This document shows positions 11,654 through 24,000 of a DNA stretch of 64,000 bases, piece after piece; position 1 is the stretch's first letter, and each line of letters starts with the position of its first letter. A program made the translations under genes and the position numbers. The stretch lies in NCBI RefSeq assembly GCF_033439725.1, contig NW_026944387.1, positions 868,001-932,000 of the forward strand, in the 5' to 3' direction. This DNA is from Neurospora tetraspora. Its lineage: Eukaryota > Ascomycota > Sordariomycetes > Sordariales > Sordariaceae. The notes beneath the pieces are model-generated. The model was not told the origin of the DNA. It made no database searches and saw only the letters and a program-made list of their open reading frames with translations.

Positions 11654-14600
11654 CTAGTGCTGGCGAACCTTATCCTCAAACACTCTCCGCACCTCTGGGG
11701 TGGACTTGATGAAGGGCAGCTCAAAGAAGTTGTACTTCTCGTTCTTAACCAGCTCTATGGTGGTGATGATCAGACCCCACGGGTACGGCCAGTAGCCTAT
11801 TAACCGTTCAAGAAGGATGCGAACAATCTGCTGCCGAATGTCCATCTCCTCGGGATCTGTGGAGGCGACGTCACGGCTAAAGAAGTCAAGGAAAACCTGG
11901 ATGAAATAGTGCGTATGGGCACTGGTGAAGCGCAGCCAGTTCGCCATGCTGTTCAAAACGTAGTACCTCGTATCGGGGGAGAGTTCCGTGATGAGCATTT
12001 GCAGTGTCTTGAGGTCTGGTGCGCCGGGGACGAACACAGAAGCGTCGTTTCTGGTGGCGGCGCGGTTGACGGCAAAGTTGCCAATGTGCGAAATCACGGC
12101 ATCGATGACTTGGCGGTTTACGTCGAGAGGGACGAATCCGTAGTCAGTCGTTCCACTACCAGACCTAGTGATAGCGTGTGTAATCTGCGCAATGGCATCT
12201 TCGGATGGGCCGTTCTGCAAAGCCTGGTCCAATATGTCCAGCAGCCCCAGTTGGCGTATCTGTTCGGTAGGATCATAGACACTGATCGCTGCTTCTTTGA
12301 TGTCTGCGATCTGATCCAATTTCAAGCCGGGCTGGAAGGCATCGGTCGGCTTCGCGGCCGAAGCGGGAGTAGCCAGCAAGATCATGTTCCTCAATTGGGT
12401 TGCATGAGGCGGCAAACTCTGGCACAGCAGCACATGGTTGGCAGACACGTAATCGGGGAAATCATGCCCCAGGATGATGAGGAGCTTCAGGACGGCCTGG
12501 TACATGTCCTTGGCGAAAAGGGAGAGCTCCAACGGCTTCAGAAGCTCGCCCTGGTAAGAGAGCAAATCCCGAAGTATCTTGGTGTACGCCTCCCAGCCCG
12601 CGTTGTTATCCATTTGAAGCATGGCTGGCTGGAAGACACGGTGGGTGACAAGTGTGAGCCAGCCAAAGACGAAGCCCGGGTAGAGGCTCGGCCGCATGTC
12701 GAAAAGACGGTCGGCAAAGGTGAGCATGATGCGATCGCGCTCACTTTCTGGCAGCTCCTCCAGAGAGTGAATGCCGTGAATGAGGTAGGAAAAGAACCGA
12801 ACAAACACCCGTGAGTTGAACGCATCGCCACGCTTGACGTGGTGGCTATTCAACACCAGCACACCAAGGGCGAAGATGGAATCGATGAAAGCAGCACGGG
12901 CCGCTTGTTCGTCGGCATTGTCTTCGTGGGACTGGAAGAGGATAAGGATCATCTTGCCCAAAGCATCAATTGCGTGGTACGCCTCCGTTATCGTTCCATT
13001 GAGGTGAAATACCTGCTCGAAGCGGTCGACAGACTTGTCGATGGCTAGGCGTGTAAACATCAAGAAATCATCAGTGTTGGCGATGACTCCCCTAGAGCGC
13101 ATCTGCTGCACAAAGATCGTTGATGACTTGGAGGAGGAGGCGGCAGGGTTGTTGCAGAGGTGAACCCATTCGTCAAAGACATATTCCATTTGTTCCTGAC
13201 GGATGGCAAGGATCTCTGCCGGAGTAAGGCCATCAGGCAAGTCCGGAGGAGGTGCAAGGATCTTGGACTTGAGACTCTGGCCTCCTTGAACATCCGGATT
13301 CTCACTGATCCAGGCCCATGCTTCCTCCAGACTGCGGACAAAGTCAGCATAGAGCGCAAGAGGGCTCTCACTAAGAAGCGTAAGATCCACAAGCTGCTCG
13401 AGGAATTCAACGGATCCCTCTTTGCGTTGCTGGAGGGCCATGGACATGGCTGCATCAATGCTCCTCCAGTCAAGCAGGTCCGTGCCGAGCAGTGCTGCAA
13501 TGAGCGAAAGGTTGAGGAAGTATTCAGCTGGTTGTTGATGGAAGAGGCTCCTGATCTGCTGGCTCGTGGCCGGGCCGGCAATCTTGCGGAGAGTTTCGAG
13601 GACATGGACGAGACTTTCAAGCAAGAGGGTATCGCCAGGCTGTCTGAAGATCAACTGGGCGATCTGGGTTGCGGCATATGCTGCAAACTCTTCAGACGTC
13701 TGCTGAGTCTTGATAATAAGTTGCACGAGAGCATCAATGATGTCCAGAACTTGGTGAGCGCGGGGCAGTTCGTTGAAGTGTTCCTCGGTGGCACCAGTGG
13801 CGGCGGCGGTCAATGACTCCAAAAGCTTGTTGACTCTGTCAGCAATGGTCCTGGCATCCACCTGGTTAAGCCCGGCTTGACGTCCATTTGCCAACGCGCC
13901 ACTGCCCTGGGGGTAATGCTGAAGCTGGCCACCGAGGTGAGGAAGCGAAGGTGTCTCCGCAGGTGTAGGAAGGGCAGGGATAGCGTTGAACTGATCCCCG
14001 AGGACTTCATTTGCGAGAGACCTGGCGTCCGAAGTAGAGGCTGCGTGAGACGGTCCTGTTGTCGAAGCGACTGCCCTCGGCTGCCGGGCAAAGTCATCGT
14101 AGATGGCCATTTGCTCCGCATTAAGACCAGTCATGCTCGGGTTCAACTTGAAGGGATGAGGAATGGTCCAGGCCCAGCGGGTGAGTCCAGGATCCATATA
14201 TGGCTCATTCGGACGCTGCGCACGATGCCGGCGTCTGGCTTCAATTTCAGGTTGAATCATCTCCTCGATCTCCGGAACCGCACGATCTTCAGCCGACTTC
14301 TCGATTACGCTGGAAGCGAGGTCCAAATTCGAGTTGATGCAGAGCATGATAATACCCTCGGGTAGCACTAGACCCATCTCAGCCGAGAGGGCACGAAGGT
14401 AGTTGGCCATGTTGGAGCGAAGGGGTTCCTTGGACGTAACCAAAGCAAGACTGCCCGCAGTTGACTTGACCATGTTGATCGCCGCATCCCGCACCCGGTT
14501 CTCATCAGGCTCGGTCGCAAAGTCCTTGTGGATCATCTGCTGCGTGGCTATCGCCGCAATGGTCACGGACCTGTCAACCACTGGCTGGATGATCTCCTGC

Positions 14601-17600
14601 AGGGCACGCGTAACTGCTTGAGAGGTAATGCTGTGCAGTTTGGCTTGATCAATGACTTCTGTGGGCGGGATCGAGAGGCTGGCGGAAAGGTCGGGGATCG
14701 GAAGAGAGGCGGCATGAGCGGGGAGGCCACCCGCGACACTACCCATACCGTTAATAGAGGTGTTGTCGTAGGGCTCGAGCTCTTGCCCATTCAGATCAGG
14801 AACTTCCTCGACAGGAACCCGGTTGAGGATCTCGCCAGACGGCTCAATGCTCTTGTGGTCCAGCTTGAGGCCCTTGCACAAGACCTCAATCTCGAACTTC
14901 AAGTTCAGCTTCAGCTCGGCGTTGTGGTACAGCTCGATCAGGAGATGGATGATATCCATCAGCCAGGGATTAGGTGGCTGGAAGACCTCTGATGAAGCTC
15001 CTTGAGCGAGGACCTTGCAGACGAAAGGGATAACAATTAGGAGACGCTTGGTATCATGCGCTTCCATAAGCAACTGTTTGAAGGCGATGTTCCTGTGCTT
15101 GATGGGCTTGTTTCTCGCGAGCGTCAGAAGACCGAGCCAGCCGCCCAAGTTCTTCAAGTGCGTCCTTTCAGTCGAGTTCTGCAGCGTAACCTCGGAATTG
15201 AGCATTCTCTGGACGCTGACATATGTCTCCCTCAGAACCTCGGCCCATAGTGACTTATCCTCAAACATCTTTACCAGGTCAAGGTATACTTGGTGGTAGT
15301 TCGGCTGCATCTTGGCACGTTCCTCAACCAGGTGGCTGGCGAACCACTGCTGATGCTTGGCCTCCAACATGTCGCGAAGATCCTTGTACATGGTCTGCAG
15401 CGTAGTTTCAGTAAGGTTGTTGAGGAAGAACTGAATCTTGCCCTGGGCCTCGGCGGTTGGGTCCTCGTAGACCACCCCCGGCGGAGGCGGATCAACGTTG
15501 ACCGACGCGAATGGCGGCGGGTGCTGCTCCGAGCCATGAGCCTCGTCAAGGTTACCGTTTGTCATCGTGTCGTTACCCATGGTCGGGCCAAGCGGTAAGG
15601 CACCTGGACGGGTGCGCATCGTCTCCTCTTCGTGCTCACGGAGAACATCCTCGGCCTTCTTGCGGGCCTCCGTACTCTGAAGACCCGGGATGAGCAATAG
15701 CTGCGTGCAAAACCCTGGCCATTCGCGCAAGCGAGGTAGAAGCTGAAGAAGAGCCTGCAAGCCAAACTTGTACATGGGCTCCTGGGGTTGATGGTCCCGG
15801 ACAGCCTCGAGGATCATGCCAAGTCCGATCTTGAGGGGCAACTCCGAAACGAGCTTGTGAGAGATGATGCCACCGAAGAGCACAGCCGTGGTGGCGAGCG
15901 CCTCCAGAGGGTAGTTCTCATAATGCGCGTATTCATCGAACAAGCCGTGGATCATGCAAGCAAAAGTGTCTTGTTCGAGAGGATCTCGCGAGTGCTTGTA
16001 TTTGTCGAGAACCTCAACGATGGTTCGCACAGCGACTTCGTCGCTGTACATCTTCTTGTAATGTTCCTCCATTCGAACATTAGCAGCTTGGGGTAAAGAA
16101 TTTCCATCACGACCGTTGGCGTCAATGATGTCATCGAACCCTTCCCCGTAATTGATAAGCCTTGGGTACGCGGTGATACATTGCCGTTGGACCACAATAA
16201 GCTCCGGGATCGGCGACTTGGGCAGAAACTCCTCCAGGATCTGAAGCATGGCTGACACGGTCCGAACCTGCAGGGTGGTGCTCTGCTTAGGAGTACCGGG
16301 CCCAGAACGCTGGTACTGCAGTTCGAGATTCGCCTTGATCATCAGGAACTGAAGAAGGGCCGAGGCCATCTCGGTACTTCGCTCCGCGTTCTTCTGTGCC
16401 CAGTCCTGCAGGTCGAGGTAGCCCTCGGCGTGGGCTAGAGCAGTGAGATCGAACCCAAAGCCATTGATCAGATAGACAAGCTCCTCGAGCCATCCTTGCC
16501 GCATGGAATGCTCGAAGATTTGCGGCAGGCATATCGGCCTGTGCGCGTGGGCATCTATCAACCTCATTTTGACCCAGTCTTTGTCCCACCTCCACAGGCT
16601 GTTCATCACAAAATCGGTCTCGGGTGATTTGGGTGCCCATAACGACTCTATAAACAGGTCAACCAGAGCGTCTTCAGCTAGCTTGGGCCAAGGCTTGGGC
16701 ACCCTGAAGGCCGAGACTACAAAGACGGCCACTTGGGGAACGACGACATCCTGGAAAAGACGCTTGGCTTCGGTACACTTGGAGGCGTGTGCGGAATGGA
16801 GGGCGACGTTGAAGATGGCGGACATGGCCGCTTCGGAGACCAAGGGATGCCTGACGGCATATGCGGCCGTGTCCCGGATCATCTGGGGTGCCTGTGCATA
16901 GTCGTCCAAGGTGAAGGTTGGCTTGAGCCCCGGGATGGTGGTGGCGTCCAGCTGTTCGGGCACCAGTGAGGTGAATGCGGAGACAAAGGACATCTGAGTC
17001 TCTGGATTTTCCCAATCGCCACCCCATAGCCGCTGAATATCAAAACCCTGGCTGTCGTCTTGCGCTATCGGTAGGAGAGCATTGAAGAGACGAAGAAACT
17101 GGGGCGCAGTGATTCGGGCACCACTGTGATCAAAGTACGAGACCACATCCTGCCATCTGAAGGCACCAGGCAGAACACGCCTGAGAGCCGCGACAAGAAC
17201 CGAAGGATTGTGCGGGGGGGTTTGGCTGATGGTCGTATACATGAGCGCGTGGGATACCTGCTCCTCACTCAGCTGACAGTTCGCCGGACGATTCCGGAGG
17301 TAGTTGTAGCATGTCTCTTCATTCTCGGTGAAGTCTCGGCCGGTCTTGTGGACGTAGAGGGTCAAGGCATTCGGGGGTCGGTCTGCCAGTAGTCGCATTA
17401 GATCAAGTGCAGACAGCACTTGAGAGGGAGGCAGCGGGTTCGAATCGGGATTTCCTTGGGTGTATCGAGACTGCACATGATGCTCCAGCTCCTTCTTTGC
17501 TGCCGCGTTGAAATTGGGCGGATGGACTTGGATGAAGCGATCGAGCAAGCCAGCAATGAAATCGGGTCCAAGCATGGTATGGGTGCCGGACGATTTGCTG

Positions 17601-18212
17601 AGAATGTTGCCAAACATGGGGAAGTTTGTTGATAAGATGGCATCGGCTAGATTGAGGCATCTGGGGTCAGCAAACAACGGGCCGAGGCCACGAAAGAAGG
17701 CGGGGAGAGACAATGGTTGGCCTACCCTTGGTCTTGAGATCGGGCTTGCTCCCAAGCTTGAAGGCAAGCGCTAGAACCGTCTTTTCAAAAGCATCGAGCT
17801 TGAAGTGTTCCATGAAGGTGGAGAGGTCAAAGTCGCGGAAGAGGTCTTCTGTGCCTGTCTCAATCGCCTCGGCAATTCTCCTAGACTGCTCGAAGTCTTG
17901 TGATAGCTTCTTGACCTCTGTGACGAGCTGGTGGTAGGTGGACGAGTTGACGCCCTGCCATTTTTGGTTCGGAAAGATTTGGCCGGCATTGCCGACCACT
18001 AACCGTTGAAAGTAAGACCGAAACCCTTCCATGCCGTTCTCATTAACTATCTTGGCTATCTGGTCAGCGAAGCTCGGAGCACGTGTACAGACAGCACGGT
18101 CGAGGGCGGGGAGTTGTTGCGGGTAGGTCTGGTTGTGGACAGGTTGCTCGAGCCGGGTGGATAATAATGCTGGGGCAATACGGTGACTCGAGGCAGAGGG
18201 TATTGTAGTCAC
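11654..18212 (-). CDS. NOT1: CCR4-NOT complex scaffold subunit NOT1
   Basis: Exons 18212-17726 and 17646-11654; the 79-bp intron (17647-17725) joins FKLGSKPDLKTK to ADAILSTNF. From 18212 it encodes about 2159 residues, normal for NOT1, which scaffolds deadenylases and regulators in cytoplasmic mRNA decay. Recognisable in order: an N-terminal HEAT region beginning DQIAKIVNENGMEGFRSYF; a TTP-binding-like HEAT segment (about 645-815); the CAF1-binding MIF4G domain (about 885-1110, starting EDPTAEAQGKIQFFLNNL); a DUF3819-like CAF40-binding bundle (about 1157-1300); and the C-terminal NOT1 domain (about 1770-2159) that holds NOT2/NOT3 and ends LPFIKSTPEVRRVF. The codon at 18212 is GTG, not ATG. 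The frame stays open, Ser/Pro-rich, up to a TGA near 18343 with no ATG, so the true start is unresolved: non-AUG initiation or an upstream exon. Confidence 0.93.
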
Positions 18213-18943
18213 GAGGCTGACCGCGATGGCAGGCTGTGGCAGCAGGGAGACGGACGATGGAAGCGGTCGCGGCGCGGTTCGCGGTGACGAGATGATTGGC
18301 GCGGACGTGGATGCGGGAGTGACAACAGTAAGCGTACCTTTTTTTCAACAAGTCGGTTTCGGGGTCCCACTTGCGAGGGATCGATGTGTTTGTCCTCGGT
18401 GATGGATTGCTTAAATCTGGATATCTGGGATGTTGGTCAGGGAGCTTCCACTTGTGCTGGTGGGGCTACTTTTGGATTGGGGCGATTGCTGTGACGGCCA
18501 ACAAGGAGCAAGATGAAGAGGAGGGAGGTATAAGGTATGCTCACTTCTAGAATTGTCCGGTATGTAATACAAGTCGGTATTTGTGTGTGTGTGTGTGTGG
18601 TGGAGGTGGTAATGATGACCGTGGAAACGAGACTTGGTCTAGTACGGTATCTCTCAGCCTCGAGGTCTCCGTCGGCGGCGGCGGCGCGAGGGGCTCTCTG
18701 TCTTCTATCTCGACGGCGGTCGGGGTATCGGCTGGCTCGACACTAGTTCTAAGGACTAGGCAAAGTGCGTGCGGACGTAGCGGGCTGCCGGGCGCGGCGT
18801 CGACGGTTATGTTTTGGATGTTGGTCGGGGCTGGACTGCGGAGTTGTGATCACAAGTCAAGGGGGAGAAAGACGGCGGGACGAAGGAGTGGATGGGAGTC
18901 TGGTTGGCTCCAGTTGTGCTTTTTCCGACGTGAGGTTGGCGCA
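18213..18943 (-). promoter_or_regulatory. AUG-free upstream leader of NOT1
   Basis: On the minus strand there is no ATG from 18044 up to 18943. The first upstream ATG (18944-18946) opens only a short frame. The first part (18213 to about 18340) is in frame with NOT1, Ser/Pro-rich, and may be translated from a near-cognate codon such as the CTG pair at 18245-18240 or the GTG at 18212. A possible donor (AG then GTACGC) lies near 18328. A (CA)n tract sits at 18582-18599. Confidence 0.5.
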
Positions 18944-21043
18944 TTCCACTTCCACTTCCACTCCTCAGCGCAAGGCAACGGTTCGGGTCCACTCCCAGGT
19001 CCTCAGAAAGAACAACGCTGACGGGAGGTGGTGCATTCATTCAGCACGAAGAAGTCCCGTTCCGTGTCCCGCTCCAGGTGTCCCTCCTCCAACTGCCAGT
19101 GCAGCAGCAGCCCGGTGTCAGTGCGGTACGGGGCGGTAGAGGTACCTCTACGCGGTGGTCACGTTCTGCATTGACAGTGGCCCTCTCGGGTGAGGAATGC
19201 CTGGCAAGGCGGCCAAGGCGGGCAGTGCCCACTGGCAGGCAATGCGGGCAGGCAAGTGGAAGGGAAGCGCAACGGCAGGCTGGGAGAGTGGTCCGTGCGT
19301 ACATGCTCTCTGAGGGAGAGAGCTCTTTGTTGCGCTTCCTCCCGTCTTCAACTTTCATTGGCATTGGATCGGAATGGAAGCCGGCTTCTCACAGAGGAAG
19401 CTGAACTCCTTCTATTTCCATTTCAGAGTTCACTACAACAACCTCAAGTCAACCTAACAACCCAACAAAGAGGAACTTCCACCCCTCCGTAGTTCATCAT
19501 CATCCCTATGGCCCCTTGATCAAGGTATCTCTTGGACCAGACAGAACCTGTGTCCAGTCACTAGAGGAGGTATCTCTTTGAGCTGAGTTGGCCTTGGCTC
19601 AAAAGAAATAGCAAACGACTGTTGAATAGCTTTCCAGCGAGTGACAATGAGGGAAAGCATTCATGTGAAACCGACAACAGCAACAATGTCGACATCATCA
19701 CTTTATGGTTCGGCAGCATACATTCTATGCTTTGGGCTGTTACGCCTGAAGACAATGCCTGTCTTTCACAAGCTAACATTTACAGTATTTGGACTTCTCT
19801 CTCAGGAATCTTACAACTTCAGGTCACAGTGAATTCTTTAACAGTCCCCCAGGAAGCCCGCATTCAGGCACATGCCGACGTCGTCCCATTCGGGGCAGTT
19901 CGATCCGATCTGGGATAGGCCTGTCACGCAGTGTATATAGGCGCTACAACTACTTTGTCGAGAGCTCTACAGTCGAGCCAAGACTATCTCTGGAACATAC
20001 AGACAACAAACAAGCTGACTGACGACGGGATTCTTCTGATCATTCATCACATCTCACGCAATACAGCCGAATGACACCAGCTAGCTCATATCACACATTT
20101 CACATGACCAATGCAAATTATACAAGTAGAAAGGTCTCTCTGACTGAAGCATCCCCTGTACTTGGCATCCGTTGACGTTATATCACGAGATATTCTGATC
20201 TTTCATAGGAGAGAAAGCAAACAAGTAAGCAGCAAAAGCAACCACCCGACAGTTGGCCACCCAGAGGTTATGACCAAGTTCGCGCACACACTTCGAGGTG
20301 TGTTCATCGGTGCTCATCAGTGTCCATCAGCTGCCCACCTTTCCGTCCCAGTCGTCCCCAACACCGGGAAACTGGGTGCGAGAGGGCGGCATGGAAGGCG
20401 GTAAAGACCAAGCCCTGGAATGGATTCGAGATCGGATCGACCAACCTAAACCCTTTCCAGATGCCCACAGACAGACATCCAGTGACAGCTCTCTTCTCAC
20501 CGGCTAGCCCTCCACAGCTAGAGAGGGGACTCTGCCAAAGATAGTCCAGCGATATTCTCACAGACACGACTCATCACCTTCCAGAACCTCTCGGTCTGCG
20601 ACATATGCCTTTGTCTCCGTCGTCTCCTTGCTTTGCCGGTCCCTCGCGACCCACTGATCCATTCAGTTTCCCTACGGACCAATCCCACCTCTGTCAGAAA
20701 CAACCCCTGGACGGTTGCCTCTCCTGGACTGGTTGTGGGCGGTTGGTGTGCTCAGGTGTGGTCAAATGGCCACCAAGAAGAACCGCGCTTGATACGGGCT
20801 ACCCAAGCTGTTCTTGGCAGCTATCTTGGCAGCACTTTACCGCTGCTGGCTGGTCCATCCGTGGTGTTTTCTGGGGTCTCTTCCCCTACTAAATAGTCCA
20901 AGTCTGCTTCCGCAACTCTGTTGGTCTTGGCCACCGCAACATCTCTCGACCTGTTCCTAACTTTGCGCTGCTCTTCACCTGTAAAAACAAGACTCTTCCC
21001 GGCTTACAGAATCCAATCTTCTCAGCACAGTTTGGGTGCTATT
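18944..21043. other. Intergenic region between NOT1 and the CorA-like gene
   Basis: No gene supported. It lies between two divergently transcribed genes and so should hold both promoters. The open frame upstream of 21044 (from 20921) starts with GTG and reads into the CorA-like gene, probably as its 5' leader. Confidence 0.5.
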
Positions 21044-24000
21044 ATGGACGGCAATGGCTCTAGCGGCTCCACTGACAAGGCTGTAGAGCTAGAACCGCTA
21101 CGGCCGCCCACTCGACCGCCTACGGTGGGGAGTGGCAGCGGGACGGCGGCCACCGGCGAGTTCGAGAATGCGGCAGCGGTCACGGCAGCGGTCACGGCGG
21201 CGGTCGGCCTTCCGCCTCACCAACGACAACCTTCCGGCCAAGACCCCTATGGCGGCCGATCCTCGCAAGAAAGGGCCCGTGATGAAGCCAGGAAGGTCTT
21301 GCAAGCTCATCCCATCATGACCAACTTACGGAACATCTCCAAACCCACCGTGGGCAGCGCCGTCACTTTGGCCGACAACACCGAGCCCGGCTGGGCTGTC
21401 ATTGACGGTGATGTCGGCGGTCACGGCTACAATGAGACCAAGGTCGACATCATCGCCGTGCCGTGTCCCGGCGCGGAACCGCTTCATCCATGGACATGCG
21501 ACCCGGTAGCCGACAGTGATTTTGGCTCTTCGGAGAAACCTGGCACGCCAAAATCCATGAGGCTCCCTTATGTATGGATTCAACAGGGAATCCGGAACAA
21601 GGACCCCACGATACGGGTGCTGGTATACAAGCATCGGGGATTGAGAGAAGGCATAAACATCGACATGCTGGCAGTCGACTTGTTGGACCACGTAGTACAA
21701 ATCCGCCAAGGCGTGGTAAGATTTCCCTTACCTAAACCCAAGAACAGGAACAGCCTGTTTCTGTTGCTTATTTAAAAGTTCCAAGACTGATCCACCTAGC
21801 GTCCGTCTCGTCCTCTCTTCTTCATTGCCCATAGCATTGGTGGCTTGGTAGTCAAGCGGGCTTTGCTCAAGGCCCATGAAGACAGTCGGTACAAGGATAT
21901 CAAGAACAATTGCCATGGCGTCGGCTTCTTTGGTATGGACCCTTCCCACCGCAATTTTTCTGGGAAATCAAAAAGTTAATAAGACTCAGCCACGCCCCAT
22001 CGGGGTTCAAGTTACATGTCCATGAGGAACCTGAGGGAAAGCGTCCGCGAGTTGCTTCAGTTGCAACGCGCTCTACCAAACTCGCTGATGAACCAGATCA
22101 AGGTCAATACCAACAACAATCCTTGGCTGGACAAAATGCACGAGCAGTTTGTGGACATTGCAAGTGAACTCCGCATCTGGTCCTTCTACGAGACCATTGA
22201 CAGTGAACTCTCAAACACGGGTGCCATCTTTGCCAGTGAGGTTAAGTTCACGGCTCCCTTGGTGTCAGTCAAGTCTGCGTTGCTCGAGTTGGCCAGAGAA
22301 GATGTCTTTGCTATCGACAATAGCCACGCCAACATTGCATCGTTTGGACCCAACAACATTTCCACCATGAATGATTTCCTCGAGGACCTGCATGAGGCTG
22401 TGCTGAAGGCTAAGAGTCTTAGCAAGCATATCCATCATCCGCTGAGGCTGAAGGACCATGTCAAGGTGGAAATCGTTGGGTTTTATGAGGATCCTGACCC
22501 GGAATCGGACTCGAGCACTCGGCTTTACGCGACCAAAACTCAACTTGGCCAGTATCTCCAGAAAGGAGCTGACCCGTTCTTGCAAGAGCGTCTGAGCAAG
22601 GTTCAACACAACCGCCATCTGCTTACACGGGCCTTCACGCTCAAGTCAGCAACGGTAACGGAGACAGACGATGACGATGACACTGGGCCGGCCTCGGAGG
22701 TGGACAGCGATGCTGCCAGCAGTATTGGCAGCTTGTCTGCTCCATCGTTGATCGTCGACCATGTTAGCAGTACTGGACTGGACTTTATGCACCCAGCAAA
22801 CTTTGGTCGACACAGTGCCGCGCATCACGCGAAGAAGAAGATTACCTGGATCCATGTCCCGTTCAACAATCCCATATGGGCGAAGGTCAGTTGCCTCGAG
22901 TACTTTTTTTTCTTTCTTTTTTTTTTTTTTTTTTTTTTTTTCCGTCTGTTGCTAACCCCAAAACAGGAAGTAATCAAGAGGATCGAGGAAACCCGCGGTC
23001 AGAACCTCCAAAGGCTCCTAAGCCGCGAACACTGGCAGACCAAACAAGTGCAAGGTCTCCAAGCGCAATCCCAGCCCTCCTACTTCAAGCCCTGGGCGTG
23101 CCTCGTCCCAGCAGACGCCGGCCTGCCCGCCTCCCCCTTCACCACACCTCTCGTCGACCGAAGAACTAGCCTCCTCCCCAGCCCGCGCTGCGTCTACATC
23201 TACCTCCCCTACCTGCACTTCGACACCTACTGCAACATCATCCGACGACGCAAGCTAATCGAAAAGCGTCTCGACCACGGCCGCGCCAAGCCCGTGCCCG
23301 AGTACGTCGAACACCTCGACTCGCTCGAGCTGAAGGTCATCTGGGAGTACATCGGCTTCGACCCGCCGCTCAACTGCCGCCGCACGCTCGACCAGTTCGC
23401 TTACCCGTCCCTCAAGGACACGCACGCCCGTGATGATGATCAGATGCTCTACAAGCTCACCAAGCACGATCAGTCCGCGCACCACGAGAGGTCGCACTCG
23501 GTGAACAAATTCGCTGTTGACCCGCCTAGTCGGCGGTCGGCGGTTACCTCGGTTTGCACCGCCAAGGGTTCCGAGCATGATAGGGAGGAATACGACGATA
23601 CCTGCTCTGAGGCCGAGTCCGAGTTTGACTTTGAGTGCGACGTCAAGGATGGAAAGCTGCTGATGGTCGACCAGCTGTGGCTGTGGGCGATTGATAATGA
23701 TACGCTGGCTACATTCTTCCCGAAGAGGGAGTCGAGTCCCAAGGAAGGGACACTGTTCCAGCAGGCGGATCTGAGGAATATTGTGTACAATGAGCTGAAC
23801 GGTGATTTGACGGGCAGGACGGATAACGCGCTGGATCTGGCGGCGTTTATCGTGTTGCATGCGGTGATGGCGTTTGTGGAGCTGTCGACGCATAGGGATT
23901 TGGATATTTTTAGGATTTTTGAGGAGGCTATTGGTTTGTTGGTATGTGACAAGCATCATGTTGGGTCTAAGGGGACGAAAAAATTGCTAACATTATGACA

